The notes under the pieces: generated by a model | What the model was told of the DNA's origin: nothing | What the model saw: the letters and a program-made list of their open reading frames with translations, nothing else | Database searches by the model: none | Made by a program: the position numbers and the translations under genes | Assembly (NCBI RefSeq): GCF_004117935.1 | Contig: NZ_SDOY01000108.1 | Location: 1-64,000 of the forward strand | DNA length: 64,000 bases | Source: Streptomyces roseicoloratus | GTDB lineage: Bacteria; Actinomycetota; Actinomycetes; Streptomycetales; Streptomycetaceae | Reading direction: 5' to 3' | Shown: positions 9,100-17,432 of the stretch, one piece after another | How the letters are laid out: every line of letters begins with the position of its first letter | Position numbering within the stretch: position 1 is the stretch's first letter

Positions 9100-9786
9100 T
9101 CAGCGTCCGCCGGGGCGGACCAGACCCGTCTCGTACGCGTGGACCGCGGCCTGGGTGCGGTCGCGCAGCGACAGTTTGGCGAGGATCCGGCCCACGTACG
9201 TCTTCACGGTCTGCTCGGCGACCACCAGCCGGGCGGCGATCTCCGCGTTGGACAGGCCGTGCGCGATGAGCGTGAGCACCTCGGTCTCGCGTTCGGTCAG
9301 GGTGCCGAGGCGGTCCATCAGCGGGGCGCGCGGGGCGTCGCTCAGCCGGGAGAACTCGGCGATCAGCCGCTTGGTGACGTGCGGTGCGAGCAGCCCGTCG
9401 CCGCGGGCCACCACCCTTACCGCGTCGGCGAGTTCCTCGGCGGACGCGTCCTTGAGGAGGAAGCCGGAGGCGCCGGCGCGCAGCGCCTCGTAGACGTACT
9501 CGTCGAGGTCGAAGGTGGTGAGGACGAGGACCTTGACCCTGGCGTCGGCGGGCGCGGTGAGGAGGCGGGTGGCCTCGATGCCGTCCGTGCCGGGCATGCG
9601 GATGTCCATGAGGACGACGTCGGGCGCGAGTTCGGCGACCTTGGCGACGGCGTCGGCCCCGTCGACGGCCTGGCCGACGACCCGGATGCCGGGTTCGGCG
9701 TTCAGCAGGACCGTGAAGCCCTGCCGGACCATCATCTGGTCGTCGGCGATGAGCACCCTGATGTCGCCGGTGCCGTCGTGGGTCAT
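9100..9786 (-). CDS. NarL/FixJ-family response regulator
   Basis: 228 residues. ATG at 9786 overlaps the kinase stop by four bases (ATGA). Receiver domain at residues 9-125 with the phospho-acceptor Asp in VVLMDIRMPG, Thr in VLVLTTF and Lys in GFLLKD. A LuxR-type helix-turn-helix fills the last 65 residues (LTERETEVLTLIAHGLSNAEIAARL). It is the last gene of the four-gene operon and the cognate partner of the kinase just upstream. Targets cannot be read from the sequence. Confidence 0.93.
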   Translation of the reverse strand: MTHDGTGDIRVLIADDQMMVRQGFTVLLNAEPGIRVVGQAVDGADAVAKVAELAPDVVLMDIRMPGTDGIEATRLLTAPADARVKVLVLTTFDLDEYVYEALRAGASGFLLKDASAEELADAVRVVARGDGLLAPHVTKRLIAEFSRLSDAPRAPLMDRLGTLTERETEVLTLIAHGLSNAEIAARLVVAEQTVKTYVGRILAKLSLRDRTQAAVHAYETGLVRPGGR

Positions 9787-11126
9787 GAACCGTCCTTGGG
9801 GTCGAGGGGTGCGGGCAGGGTGGCGGTGACCTCCCACCCGCCGCCGGGCACGGGTCCCGCGGCGAGTTCGCCGCCGAGCATGGCGGTGCGTTCGCGCATG
9901 CCGAGCAGTCCGTGGCCGGGTTCGGTGCGGGGGCCGGTGCCGGCCGGGCGGGCCGGGGCGGTGTTGGTGATCCGTACGGTGAGTCCGTCGCGGTGGTAGT
10001 GGGTGCGCACCGTGGCCCGGGCGCCGGGCGCGTGGCGCATGGCGTTGCTCAGGGCCTCCTGCACGATGCGGTACGCGGAGAGTTCGGTGCCCGGGGAGAG
10101 CGGCCGGGGCTCGCCGCGTGACTCGGCGGTGACGTCGAGGCCGGCGGCGCGGACGTTCGCGAGGAGGTCGCCGAGCCGCTCCAGGGTGGGCTGCGGGGCG
10201 TGCCGTGCGCCGGCGGCGCGGCCGTCCGTGCCGTGCTCGTCGGCGCCGTCGCCGCGCAGCACGCCGAGGACGCGGCGGAGTTCGGTGAGCGCGTCGACGG
10301 CGTTCTGCCGGATGCCGGCCAGGTTCTCGCGCAGCTCGGGCGACGGGTCGGCGACCAGGTGCGGGGCGACCTGGGCCTGGATGGAGATGACGGACATGTG
10401 GTGGGCGACGACGTCGTGGAGTTCGCGCGCGATCCGGCCGCGTTCCTCCAGGAGGGCGCGCCGGGCGCGTTCCTCGGCGGTCAGCTCCTCCTGCTCGACG
10501 AGGCGGGTGCGCGAGACGCGGGCGGCGCGCAGCGAGCAGCCGATGACGGTCGCGACGGCGAAGGCGAGGGCGCCCTGGAGGAGGGTGACCGGTCCGGGGA
10601 CGGGGTGCGGGAAGGCCGCGCCGATGCCCGTGAGCACGGAGATCCCGAACGCGGCGGCGGCCGCGGTGGGGCGCACCCGCAGGGAGAGCAGGAGCAGCAC
10701 CAGGGTGTGCAGGGCGATGGCCGGGACGCTCCACGGCCATGCGCCGCCGAAGACCGCCGAGGTCAGCGCGGCGGTGAGGGTGAGTGCCGCCGTGGAGACC
10801 CACAGGGCGGCGGCGGGCCGGCTGAGCGCGAGGACGGGGGCGGCGCTCTGGAGGACGACGAGCAGGGAGACGGCGCCGGTGGCGGGCTGCATGACGCTCT
10901 CGTAGTGGTTCTGGTCCCAGATGCCCATGAGGACGCAGAACAGCACGATGTGCCCGTGGGCGAGCCGCCCGAGGTGGCGGTGGCGGGGCAGCGGGTCGCG
11001 GCGCCCGGGCCGTAGGTCGGCGCGTATGACGCCGGGTGCGGCGCGCAGCGCGCTCTCCCATCGCGCCGTGTCTCTGACCACTGCGTTCCCCCCGCTGGTG
11101 TCGTCCTGGGACCACAGCCTAGGCAT
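9783..11126 (-). CDS. Membrane sensor histidine kinase (HisKA_3)
   Basis: 447 residues from ATG at 11126 (GGGAG upstream). An internal GTG at 11084 after GGGGGGAACGCA is also possible. Five to six hydrophobic segments lie between residues about 60 and 195 without a large extracellular loop, so the signal is probably membrane-borne. The dimerisation/phospho-acceptor helix contains ERGRIARELHDVVAHH, where the His of ELHD is the phosphorylation site. The HATPase domain follows (EALSNAMRHAPG, then GHGLLGMRER). It overlaps the acyltransferase gene by 8 bases and the regulator gene by 4, giving complete translational coupling. Confidence 0.92.
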   Translation of the reverse strand: MPRLWSQDDTSGGNAVVRDTARWESALRAAPGVIRADLRPGRRDPLPRHRHLGRLAHGHIVLFCVLMGIWDQNHYESVMQPATGAVSLLVVLQSAAPVLALSRPAAALWVSTAALTLTAALTSAVFGGAWPWSVPAIALHTLVLLLLSLRVRPTAAAAAFGISVLTGIGAAFPHPVPGPVTLLQGALAFAVATVIGCSLRAARVSRTRLVEQEELTAEERARRALLEERGRIARELHDVVAHHMSVISIQAQVAPHLVADPSPELRENLAGIRQNAVDALTELRRVLGVLRGDGADEHGTDGRAAGARHAPQPTLERLGDLLANVRAAGLDVTAESRGEPRPLSPGTELSAYRIVQEALSNAMRHAPGARATVRTHYHRDGLTVRITNTAPARPAGTGPRTEPGHGLLGMRERTAMLGGELAAGPVPGGGWEVTATLPAPLDPKDGS

Positions 11127-12288
11127 GTCGGGTCTCCCTGTGGGTTCCGGGCCGCCCACTGAGGGTGCGGGCCGTGCGGGTGGTGCGTTCGTAGGTGTGG
11201 AAGGCGGCCGCGCAGACGAGCAGCGCGGCGGCGAAGAGCGGCAGCCAGCCGAGCCGGGCGAGGACCCAGTCGTGGCCGTCGGGGACGGTGTGCAGTCCGG
11301 TGAGCGGCGGGTGGCCGAGTCGGTCGGCGGTGAGCAGTCCGCCGGCGGTGACGGCGATCATCGCGGTCTGGTGCCACAGGAAGACCGTCATGGCGCCGAG
11401 GTTGAGCGCGGCGACGGCCGCCCAGGCGACGGGTCGGCGCAGGGCGCGGCGCAGGGGGCCGAGCAGCAGGACGGCCGCTCCGCACTGGGCGAGGCCGAAG
11501 GTGACGGCGGCGAGCGTGGGCGGGTTGAGGTTGGAGACCGGGGCTCCGGGCACGCCGACCATCGAGCCGGGGTATCCGGCGAATGCGACCAGGAGGGCCG
11601 TCGTGGCGGCGCCGCCGAGCAGCAGGGTCCAGGCGGTGGCCGGGGCGAGCGGCGGGCGGCGGGCGAGCAGGGCGCCGAGGCAGTACGGCACGAGCCAGCC
11701 GGCCGGCAGGTTGAGCCAGCCGAGCGGGTCGGGTCCGTCGAGGCCGAAGCGGATGACGTCGACGTGGAGGACGACGGCGAGCGGCCACAGCGGGTGGACG
11801 CGGGCGACGAGCGGGGTGGCCGCGGTGAGGGCGGCGAGGACGAGCAGGAACCACAGCGGTGACAGCACGAGCTTCCCGAGCGTGTGCAGCGTCTGCCAGG
11901 GCACGCCGGAGCCGAGCATGACGGTGCTCGCGACCGCCCAGACCGCGAGCAGCGGGACGACGGGCCGGAAGAACCGGCCGAGCCGGGCTGCGATCCACCG
12001 GCTGTTGCTCTCGCCGCGGGCGCGGGCGGCCGCGTGACCGCGGGCGGCGACATGTCCGCCGACGAAGAAGAAGACGGCGAGGGTCTGGAACGCCCAGGAC
12101 ACCGGGGTGAGTTCGGGCAGGTGGCCGAGCGGGCTCTCGACGCGCAGGGTGCCGCTGTCGGCGACCAGGGCGGTGACGAGCCAGTGGCCGAGGACCACGC
12201 CCAGGATCGCGAGGGCGCGCAGGGCGTCGAGGGCCCGGTCCCGGCCGGGCGGGGTGGCGTCGGTGACGCGGCGGACGAACTCACGCAT
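11119..12288 (-). CDS. Acyltransferase 3 family integral membrane protein
   Basis: 389 residues with about ten transmembrane helices. ATG at 12288 after AGGAG. The N-terminal DRALDALRALAILGVVLGHWL carries the conserved Arg and His of acyltransferase 3 (OafA-like) enzymes, which transfer acetyl or other acyl groups across the membrane to sugars, antibiotics or lipids. FFFVGGHVAARG in the second helix and FLWHQTAM near residue 285 are further family hallmarks. Sandwiched between a secreted hydrolase gene and a two-component system with 8-base overlaps on both sides, it probably supports an envelope-related output or signal. Substrate unknown. Confidence 0.85.
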   Translation of the reverse strand: MREFVRRVTDATPPGRDRALDALRALAILGVVLGHWLVTALVADSGTLRVESPLGHLPELTPVSWAFQTLAVFFFVGGHVAARGHAAARARGESNSRWIAARLGRFFRPVVPLLAVWAVASTVMLGSGVPWQTLHTLGKLVLSPLWFLLVLAALTAATPLVARVHPLWPLAVVLHVDVIRFGLDGPDPLGWLNLPAGWLVPYCLGALLARRPPLAPATAWTLLLGGAATTALLVAFAGYPGSMVGVPGAPVSNLNPPTLAAVTFGLAQCGAAVLLLGPLRRALRRPVAWAAVAALNLGAMTVFLWHQTAMIAVTAGGLLTADRLGHPPLTGLHTVPDGHDWVLARLGWLPLFAAALLVCAAAFHTYERTTRTARTLSGRPGTHRETRHA

Positions 12289-13291
12289 CGGCGGGCTCCT
12301 GTCCGGCGACGATGTGGGCGAGGTTCTTCAGCGGTACGGATCCGGGGGCGAGGTAGTCGCTGTGGCCGCCGTCGCCGGTGGCGAAGCGACGGGCGCCGAA
12401 GGCCGGGTCCATCGGGTCGGTGCCGAAGCCGAGTTCGGTGCCGGGGAGCAGCGGGACGCGGACGTGCGGCACCTCGGCGATCCAGTCGCCGCCGGAGCGT
12501 CCGGCCCAGACGACGGCGCGGGTGTGCAGCTCGGTGACGTGGTCGGAGCCGGTGCCGGGGCTGCCGTAGAGGACGATCGCGTCGGCGGCCGTCCCGGCGG
12601 CGGCGCGGGCGCAGACGACGGAGCCGTAGGAGTGGCAGAGCAGGGTGATGCGGGCCTGCGGCCTGATCCGGTGGATCTCGTCGACGAAGGAGCGGAGCGC
12701 GGGTGCGGCCTGGTCGGCGCGGCCGGGTGTGAGGGAGGCGGCGCTGCCGGTGCCGGGCGTCCGGTAGCCGAGCCAGGCGAGCACGGCCGTACGGGAGTCC
12801 GGCGCGCGGCGGAGCTCGGCCTGGAGGGCCAGCGCTCCGGCGCGGAAGCGGCCGTAGTGGTCGAGGCCGGTGTCGGCGCCGGGGACGAGGACCGCGATCC
12901 GCTCGGCGCGGGCGAGGTCGCCGACGGTCTCCGCGCCGCGTCCGCCGTCCCGCCCGTCGAACGTGAGGAAGCTGCGGTCCGGTGCGGCCATCGCCCGGAG
13001 CGAGGCGGCCCGGTCGTGGGCGCCGTGGGTCTCGGCGGTGTGCGCGGCGGCGCGGAGCGCGGTCCGCTGCCGGGCGTACCGCGCGTCGAGCTGTGCGGCC
13101 AGCGCCGCCGGTTCGGTGGTGGTCAACGGGAGGGTCGCCCCGGGCTCGGGAGCGGGCACTTCACCGGGCCTGGCGGCTCCCGCGAGGGGCAGGGCGACGG
13201 CCGCGGTGACGAGTGCGGCGAGCAGTGCGCGGCGGAGGCGGGCGGCGCGAGGGGCGCGGTTCGTCCGTGGCGGGCGAGCGGGGGACGCCAT
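12281..13291 (-). CDS. Secreted DUF1023-like alpha/beta hydrolase
   Basis: 336 residues from ATG at 13291, chosen for AAGGAA 9 bases upstream; the longer frame has no ribosome site. Signal peptide at residues 1-40 (basic start, then LLAALVTAAVALPLAG). The catalytic domain contains the nucleophile motif CHSYGSVV, where CHSYG fits GxSxG with Cys at the first position, a known variant in DUF1023. The late GDGGHSDYLAPGS supplies the His. First gene of the coupled four-gene operon; its 3' end overlaps the acyltransferase start by 8 bases. Substrate unknown. Confidence 0.82.
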   Translation of the reverse strand: MASPARPPRTNRAPRAARLRRALLAALVTAAVALPLAGAARPGEVPAPEPGATLPLTTTEPAALAAQLDARYARQRTALRAAAHTAETHGAHDRAASLRAMAAPDRSFLTFDGRDGGRGAETVGDLARAERIAVLVPGADTGLDHYGRFRAGALALQAELRRAPDSRTAVLAWLGYRTPGTGSAASLTPGRADQAAPALRSFVDEIHRIRPQARITLLCHSYGSVVCARAAAGTAADAIVLYGSPGTGSDHVTELHTRAVVWAGRSGGDWIAEVPHVRVPLLPGTELGFGTDPMDPAFGARRFATGDGGHSDYLAPGSVPLKNLAHIVAGQEPADA

Positions 13292-13538
13292 GGGCGGGTT
13301 CCTTCCGTACCGGGGCTTTCCTACGCTGCGGACGCTATGAAGCGCGCCGTGTGGTCGGCGTCCCGCCGGAGAGCCAACCTCCGGGGTAGCTCGCAGGTAT
13401 GACGGGTACTCAACGGGGCCTTCGCACCCGGCAGTCCGCTGCGGCGGCGTCGGCATCGGCGACGCGGCGGTCGCCCGCGCGACAGACGCCTCCCTCCCCC
13501 CGGTATGCAATTTTCGGCCGCCGCCAACAGGCCATCAC

Positions 13539-13568
13539 TTTACAGTTCGCGACGCGAACTACTAATGT
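13539..13568 (+). promoter_or_regulatory. Putative promoter of the FAD oxidoreductase gene
   Basis: TTTACA (13539-13544) and TAATGT (13563-13568) with an 18-base spacer. The first palindromic operator fills the spacer and the second begins at the -10. The start codon lies about 45 bases downstream. Inferred from sequence. Confidence 0.5.
13544..13560. promoter_or_regulatory. Operator 1 (17-bp perfect palindrome)
   Basis: AGTTCGCGACGCGAACT, symmetric about A13552. It shares the GTTCGYG core with operator 2. Located between the -35 and -10 of the FAD oxidoreductase promoter, a repression position. Confidence 0.75.
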
Positions 13569-13581
13569 TCGTGACACGAAC
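13567..13581. promoter_or_regulatory. Operator 2 (15-bp perfect palindrome)
   Basis: GTTCGTGACACGAAC, symmetric about A13574. Its centre lies 22 bases (about two helical turns) from that of operator 1, so two dimers could sit on the same DNA face. The bound regulator is not identified; the MarR gene at 15539-15997 is the nearest candidate. Confidence 0.75.
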
Positions 13582-13615
13582 TAGAAGCTCTTCCATCTTT
13601 CGAGGGAGTATCCCC

Positions 13616-14773
13616 GTGTCTGAAATCATCGCGGTCATCGGTGGCGGCTACGGCGGCGCGGCCGTCGCCAAGGCACTCGACGCGGAGACCGGCGCCGAGG
13701 TCGTGCTCATCGAACCGAAGGACGCCTTCGAGCACGCGGCCGGCTCGCTGCGGGCCCTGGTCCGGCCCGAGTGGGCGCCGAACGTCTTCTTCCCCTGCGA
13801 CCGGCTCCTCGAGCGCGGCCGCGTGGTGCGCGAGCGGGCCGCCTCCGTCGACGCCCACGGCGTCACCCTGGCCTCCGGTGCCCGCGTGGACGCCGATCAC
13901 GTCGTCATCGCGACCGGTTCCGCCTACCCGCGGCCGGCCAAGTCCGGTCTCGACTCCGCCGCCGAGGCGCTCGCGGCGCTCCGCGCGACGCACGAGGAGC
14001 CGGCCTCGGCCCGGCGCGTCCTCGTCACGGGTGCCGGACCCGTCGGTCTGGAGCTCGCCGGAGAGATCACGTCGGTCTGGCCCGAGAAGCAGGTGATCCT
14101 CGTCGACCCGGCCCCCGAGCTGCTGCCCGCCTTCGCGCCGGAGCTGCGCGCCGACCTGCTGTCCCAGCTCGCCGCGCTCGGCGTGGAGCTGCGCCTCGGC
14201 ACCACGCTCGCCGAGGAGCCGCCCGCCGAGCCGGGCCGGGCGAAGACCTTCACGGTGACCACCACCGACGGCGCCGGACTCACCGCCGACATCTGGTTCC
14301 GCGCCCACGGCGTCCACGTCCGGAGCGACTTCCTGAGCGGCGAACTCGCCGCCGCCCGCACGCCGCAGGGCCGCGTCCGGGTCGACGAGCACCTGCGCGT
14401 CGAGGGCCAGGAGCGGGTCTACGCGGTCGGCGACGTCACCGACCTCGCCGAGGCGAAGATGGCCGGTTACGCGATGCAGCACGCCGAGGTCGTGGCCCGC
14501 AACATCGCGTCGGCCCTGCGCGGCGAGCGGCCCACCGCCGTCTACCGGCCGTCCCCCGTGCCCTCGGTGCTGCTGCCGCTCGGCCCCACGGGCGGCGTGG
14601 GCCAGGTGCCGTCGCCCGAGGGGCCGCAGATCCTGCCGGCCGAGACGGTCGCCCTGTACAAGGGCGCGGACCTTTTCATCGGCCGGTTCGCCGAGCTCTT
14701 CGGCACGGCCCCGGACGCGGCACCCGCGCCGGACGCGTCGCCGGCGACGGCCGGGGCGGGAGCGGGCGCCTGA
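13616..14773 (+). CDS. FAD-dependent pyridine-nucleotide oxidoreductase (NDH-2/AIF-like)
   Basis: 385 residues. GTG at 13616 preceded by GAGGGAG. The N-terminal dinucleotide fold GGGYGG (9-14) binds FAD, and a second one, GAGPVGLELAGE near 140, binds NAD(P)H. VYAVGDVTDLAEAKMAGYAM is the classical GD motif that closes the FAD site. The size and the short C-terminal region match bacterial type-II NADH dehydrogenase/AIFM2-like enzymes that pass electrons to quinones or dyes. The Ala-rich tail after about residue 360 is disordered. Two near-identical operators over its promoter suggest ligand-induced expression. Confidence 0.87.
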   Translation: MSEIIAVIGGGYGGAAVAKALDAETGAEVVLIEPKDAFEHAAGSLRALVRPEWAPNVFFPCDRLLERGRVVRERAASVDAHGVTLASGARVDADHVVIATGSAYPRPAKSGLDSAAEALAALRATHEEPASARRVLVTGAGPVGLELAGEITSVWPEKQVILVDPAPELLPAFAPELRADLLSQLAALGVELRLGTTLAEEPPAEPGRAKTFTVTTTDGAGLTADIWFRAHGVHVRSDFLSGELAAARTPQGRVRVDEHLRVEGQERVYAVGDVTDLAEAKMAGYAMQHAEVVARNIASALRGERPTAVYRPSPVPSVLLPLGPTGGVGQVPSPEGPQILPAETVALYKGADLFIGRFAELFGTAPDAAPAPDASPATAGAGAGA

Positions 14774-14813
14774 CGCGAGGGGCACGCGCCTCGCACGGGA
14801 CCGGCGAAGGGGC

Positions 14814-14834
14814 GGGCCGCCGCCGAGGCGGCCC
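14814..14834. terminator. Hairpin terminator after the FAD oxidoreductase gene
   Basis: GGGCCGCC (14814-14821) pairs with GGCGGCCC (14827-14834) around a 5-base loop, 41 bases past the stop codon and before a convergent gene. Confidence 0.55.
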
Positions 14835-14888
14835 GGGGCGCGTCCGTGCCCCCGCTTCCGTTCGCGCCCGCGCCCGCGCCCGCGTCAA

Positions 14889-14972
14889 CACGGTAGTCGC
14901 CTCGCGTCAGAGGCAGTCGTCTCGCGTCAGCGGCAGTCTCCCGCGTCCGCGTCAGCGGTAGTCGTCCGGGTG
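14889..14972. repeat. About 20-bp tandem repeats copying the 3' end of the neighbouring gene
   Basis: On the complement, units of the form GACTRCCKCTGACGCGAG follow each other three to four times, beginning inside the gene at 14952-15470 and continuing past its stop. The first unit encodes the final Asp-Tyr-Arg-stop. Confidence 0.6.
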
Positions 14973-15470
14973 GCCCTGCATCCAGGTGTTGATCTTGTCG
15001 CGCGTGCCGATCAGCTGCTTCTGGTGCCGCTTCAGGTTCTCGAAGGACCGGTCGCCGCCGAGCTTCGCGTCGAGCTCCGCGATCAGCGCGATCGGCTCCG
15101 GGAAGTGGCCCGGCCCCTTGGCGTCCGCCTTCATCGCCCGGTCCAGGCGGTGGAGTTCGTCGTAGACGCGTCCCAGGAAGTACGCGCAGTTGCCCGGCGT
15201 GCAGCTGTCGTTCAGCGTGGCCTGAAGGCCCGCGAACGCGTCACGGACCAACTCGGGCGGAGCGGTCTCCGGGGCCTGCGTGGCCTCCGTGGCCTCCGGA
15301 GCCTCCGGTGCGGTGGATCCACTCGCCGGCGCTCCGCTCGCCGCACCGGCGGCGGAACTCGTGGTACCGCCCGCACGGCTGTCGTCCGACGGGGTCGCGC
15401 CGCAGGAGACGCCGAACGCGGCCAGTGCCGCGACGGCGACGGCGACACCTCGTATCGAGGACGTGAACAC
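14952..15470 (-). CDS. Secreted or lipid-anchored small protein of unknown function
   Basis: 172 residues. GTG at 15470 with GGGGGGA 5 bases upstream; the longer frame lacks a ribosome site. The hydrophobic leader ends at FGVSCGATPSDDS. Its Cys could be lipidated, although Gly at -3 makes the lipobox imperfect. Then comes an Ala/Ser/Thr/Glu/Pro-rich linker (about 25-75) that is likely disordered. A helical C-terminal domain holds a Cys pair (DSCTPGNCAYF). Function unknown. The last codons (DYR, stop) recur in a repeat tract just downstream. Confidence 0.75.
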   Translation of the reverse strand: MFTSSIRGVAVAVAALAAFGVSCGATPSDDSRAGGTTSSAAGAASGAPASGSTAPEAPEATEATQAPETAPPELVRDAFAGLQATLNDSCTPGNCAYFLGRVYDELHRLDRAMKADAKGPGHFPEPIALIAELDAKLGGDRSFENLKRHQKQLIGTRDKINTWMQGHPDDYR

Positions 15471-15538
15471 GCTTTCCCCCCAAGATCGTGGAATCCAGGG
15501 AGCGTACAGCACCGCCGCCGAGGGGCCCCGACGGGCCG

Positions 15539-15997
15539 TCAGGCGCCCGGTCCGGCGAAGACGACCGGCACCTCGTTGTCCAGGACGACCCTGGCGAGCA
15601 GCTCGGCGAGCCGCTCGCGCTCGACCGGGTCCAGTCCCGAGGGCAGCAGATCGATCCGGCGGCAGGTCTCCTCGTAGAAGGCGTCAGCGATCCGCCTGCC
15701 CTCCCCGGTGAGCTCGATCCGCACCGCCCGCCCGTCCTCCGGATCCGGCTCGCGCCGCACCAGGCCGCGCTGCGCGGTCCGGTCGACGAGTCCGGTGAGG
15801 CTGGACTTCGCGAGACCCAGGACGGCGCCGAGCTCGCCCATCCCGTACGGCTTCGGCATCAGCACGCACAGCAGCTGGCCCTGCTGCGGCGTGATCCCGT
15901 ACTCCCTGCTCGACTCCGCGTACACCGCGTTCACCAGGAATGAGGATCGCACCAGGGCGGCGACGACTCCCATTTTCTCATCCGTGGACTTTCCCAT
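15539..15997 (-). CDS. MarR-family transcriptional regulator
   Basis: 152 residues; ATG at 15997 (no strong ribosome site; a 21-codon upstream extension has no coding character). Winged helix at residues about 35-110: YGITPQQGQLLCVLM, then ELGAVLGLAKSSLTGLVDRTAQRGLVRREPDPEDGRAV, the recognition helix followed by the wing with its DxRxx pattern. The family acts as a dimeric repressor released by phenolics, oxidants or drugs. There is no adjacent divergent partner. The redox genes on both sides, and the GTTCG operators about 2.4 kb away, are possible targets. Confidence 0.9.
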   Translation of the reverse strand: MGKSTDEKMGVVAALVRSSFLVNAVYAESSREYGITPQQGQLLCVLMPKPYGMGELGAVLGLAKSSLTGLVDRTAQRGLVRREPDPEDGRAVRIELTGEGRRIADAFYEETCRRIDLLPSGLDPVERERLAELLARVVLDNEVPVVFAGPGA

Positions 15998-16189
15998 CGG
16001 CCCAGAATACGTCACGCAAAACCCCGCGGACCCGCACACGGGGCAGGAAATTCGCCCCACGAACTACCTCGCTCGCGGGCGGGCCGGCGCCGGTGTCGGG
16101 CCCTGCGGCGGGCCACCCTCCTTGATGGCCTCGCGGATGCGGTTGCAGGTGCCGCAGCGACGAGGCCAGGAGACCGGTCCGGCGAGGAG

Positions 16190-16651
16190 TCACCGCTTGC
16201 GGGAGCGGGAGGAGGCCGAACGGGGCGGCAGCTGGGCGCGTACCCACTCGACGTCGGGGTTGGTGTGCGGCCGCCCCGCCACGACGACCGTGGGAACGGT
16301 CTCGTTCCCGTCGTTGGCCGCCCTCACGTCCGCCGCTCCCTCCGGGTCCCGCCAGATGTCGACCCAGTGCACACGGCGGGCGTCCCGGCCGAGCCGCACG
16401 CGCAGGCTCATGCAGTACGGGCAGCCCGCACGCCAGTAGACGACCGGCCGGCCGTCCTCCGCTGCGCGCCGTTTCGCCCCGGCGGCACCGACCGACCGCG
16501 GGAACATCAGCGGCGAGTTCGCGCCCGCGAGCACCAGGAACCCGGCCAGGAGCACCACGCCGGAGCCGGTGCTTCCCTTGGCGAACATCCCGGCGGCGAG
16601 CAGTGCGCCACAGAGTCCCATCAGGATCGGCATCAGCCAGGCACGCGTCAT
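16190..16651 (-). CDS. Membrane-anchored glutaredoxin/mycoredoxin-like protein (CPYC)
   Basis: 153 residues from ATG at 16651 (GTG at 16657 also possible; neither has a strong ribosome site). Two hydrophobic helices at residues 5-22 and 30-48 anchor it. The thioredoxin-fold domain (about 68-140) has the dithiol active site AGCPYCMSL and the cis-Pro loop NETVPTVVV, both glutaredoxin hallmarks. In actinobacteria such proteins reduce mixed disulfides with mycothiol. The frame continues with coding character after the TGA (see findings). Confidence 0.85.
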   Translation of the reverse strand: MTRAWLMPILMGLCGALLAAGMFAKGSTGSGVVLLAGFLVLAGANSPLMFPRSVGAAGAKRRAAEDGRPVVYWRAGCPYCMSLRVRLGRDARRVHWVDIWRDPEGAADVRAANDGNETVPTVVVAGRPHTNPDVEWVRAQLPPRSASSRSRKR

Positions 16652-16770
16652 GAACACGCAGGCTAGTGCGTTTCTTTCGGATCCGGATCGGAGGGGACCG
16701 CGGCGACTGGTGCGTGCGGTCTCCCCACGCCCGCCGGGGCCGAGGGGACCGATCGCACGGCGCCGGAGGG

Positions 16771-17214
16771 TCACGAAGGGGGTCTTCCCTGCTCGAGCGA
16801 AGCCGAGAGCTCGGTGAAGGAGCCATGGGGGCGCTTCGGCAACGCGGCGAGGTGCCGTGCCAGGCGTCGCGGACCCGGCCCGGAGGCGGAGGAGGCGCCC
16901 TGGTGCGCGAAGCGCCGCCCTGAGGGGACCAGAACCCCACGGGCCGTCGCGACGGCCCGGCCGCCCGACACCCGCAGCTGCGCGCGTGAGAGCCGGGCCC
17001 TTTGGCCACCGCCGGCGATCAGCGCGTTGACGGACACCATCGGGTCCCCGCCCGCCGTGCGGGCCAGCAGCGCACCGACCACGACGGGCAGCAGCGCCAC
17101 GGCGAGCGCCGAGCCGGTGGCGGTCGCGGTGGCGGTGACGTCGCGGAGGGGGCGGGGGCGCCGGGTGTCCTCCGGCAGCGGGGCGCGCTCCGTCATCGGG
17201 GTGTCGTCGGTCAT
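16771..17214 (-). CDS. Small hypothetical membrane protein (doubtful)
   Basis: 147 residues, ATG at 17214. The first 70 residues look genuine: a Glu/Asp-rich start, a Thr/Ala stretch, then one transmembrane helix (GSALAVALLPVVVGALLA) and GGDPMVSVNALIAGGG. From there on the sequence turns Arg/Ser/Pro-rich, and its last 15 codons are the translation of a dispersed repeat (16781-16825). The real gene may have been shorter, or its 3' end may have been overwritten. Not recognised. Confidence 0.35.
   Translation of the reverse strand: MTDDTPMTERAPLPEDTRRPRPLRDVTATATATGSALAVALLPVVVGALLARTAGGDPMVSVNALIAGGGQRARLSRAQLRVSGGRAVATARGVLVPSGRRFAHQGASSASGPGPRRLARHLAALPKRPHGSFTELSASLEQGRPPS
16781..16825. repeat. 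Streptomyces-type dispersed palindromic repeat element
   Basis: CTTCCCTGCTCGAGCGAAGC followed by CGAGAGCTCGG and TGAAGG. The core CTGCTCGAGCGAAGCCGAGAG resembles a short palindromic intergenic repeat seen in many streptomycete genomes. Contains the palindromes GCTCGAGC and CCGAGAGCTCGG. Confidence 0.5.
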
Positions 17215-17432
17215 GACGGCAGTTCACCAGCCGGGCCGGGTCGCGGACATCGGGCGCGGTACTCAGCCGCCCGGGCACGCCCGGCCGAGGACCGCGGTCG
17301 GGTACTCAGTCCGTACGGGGGTACGTACTCAGTGCCCGTGTCGGCTCCGCGCGGCGCGGGGTGATGGGATGGGCGGCGGCGTCACCGATGTCCGATTCCG
17401 CGTCCCGCACCACCCAGAGGAGAGCCGCCGTC

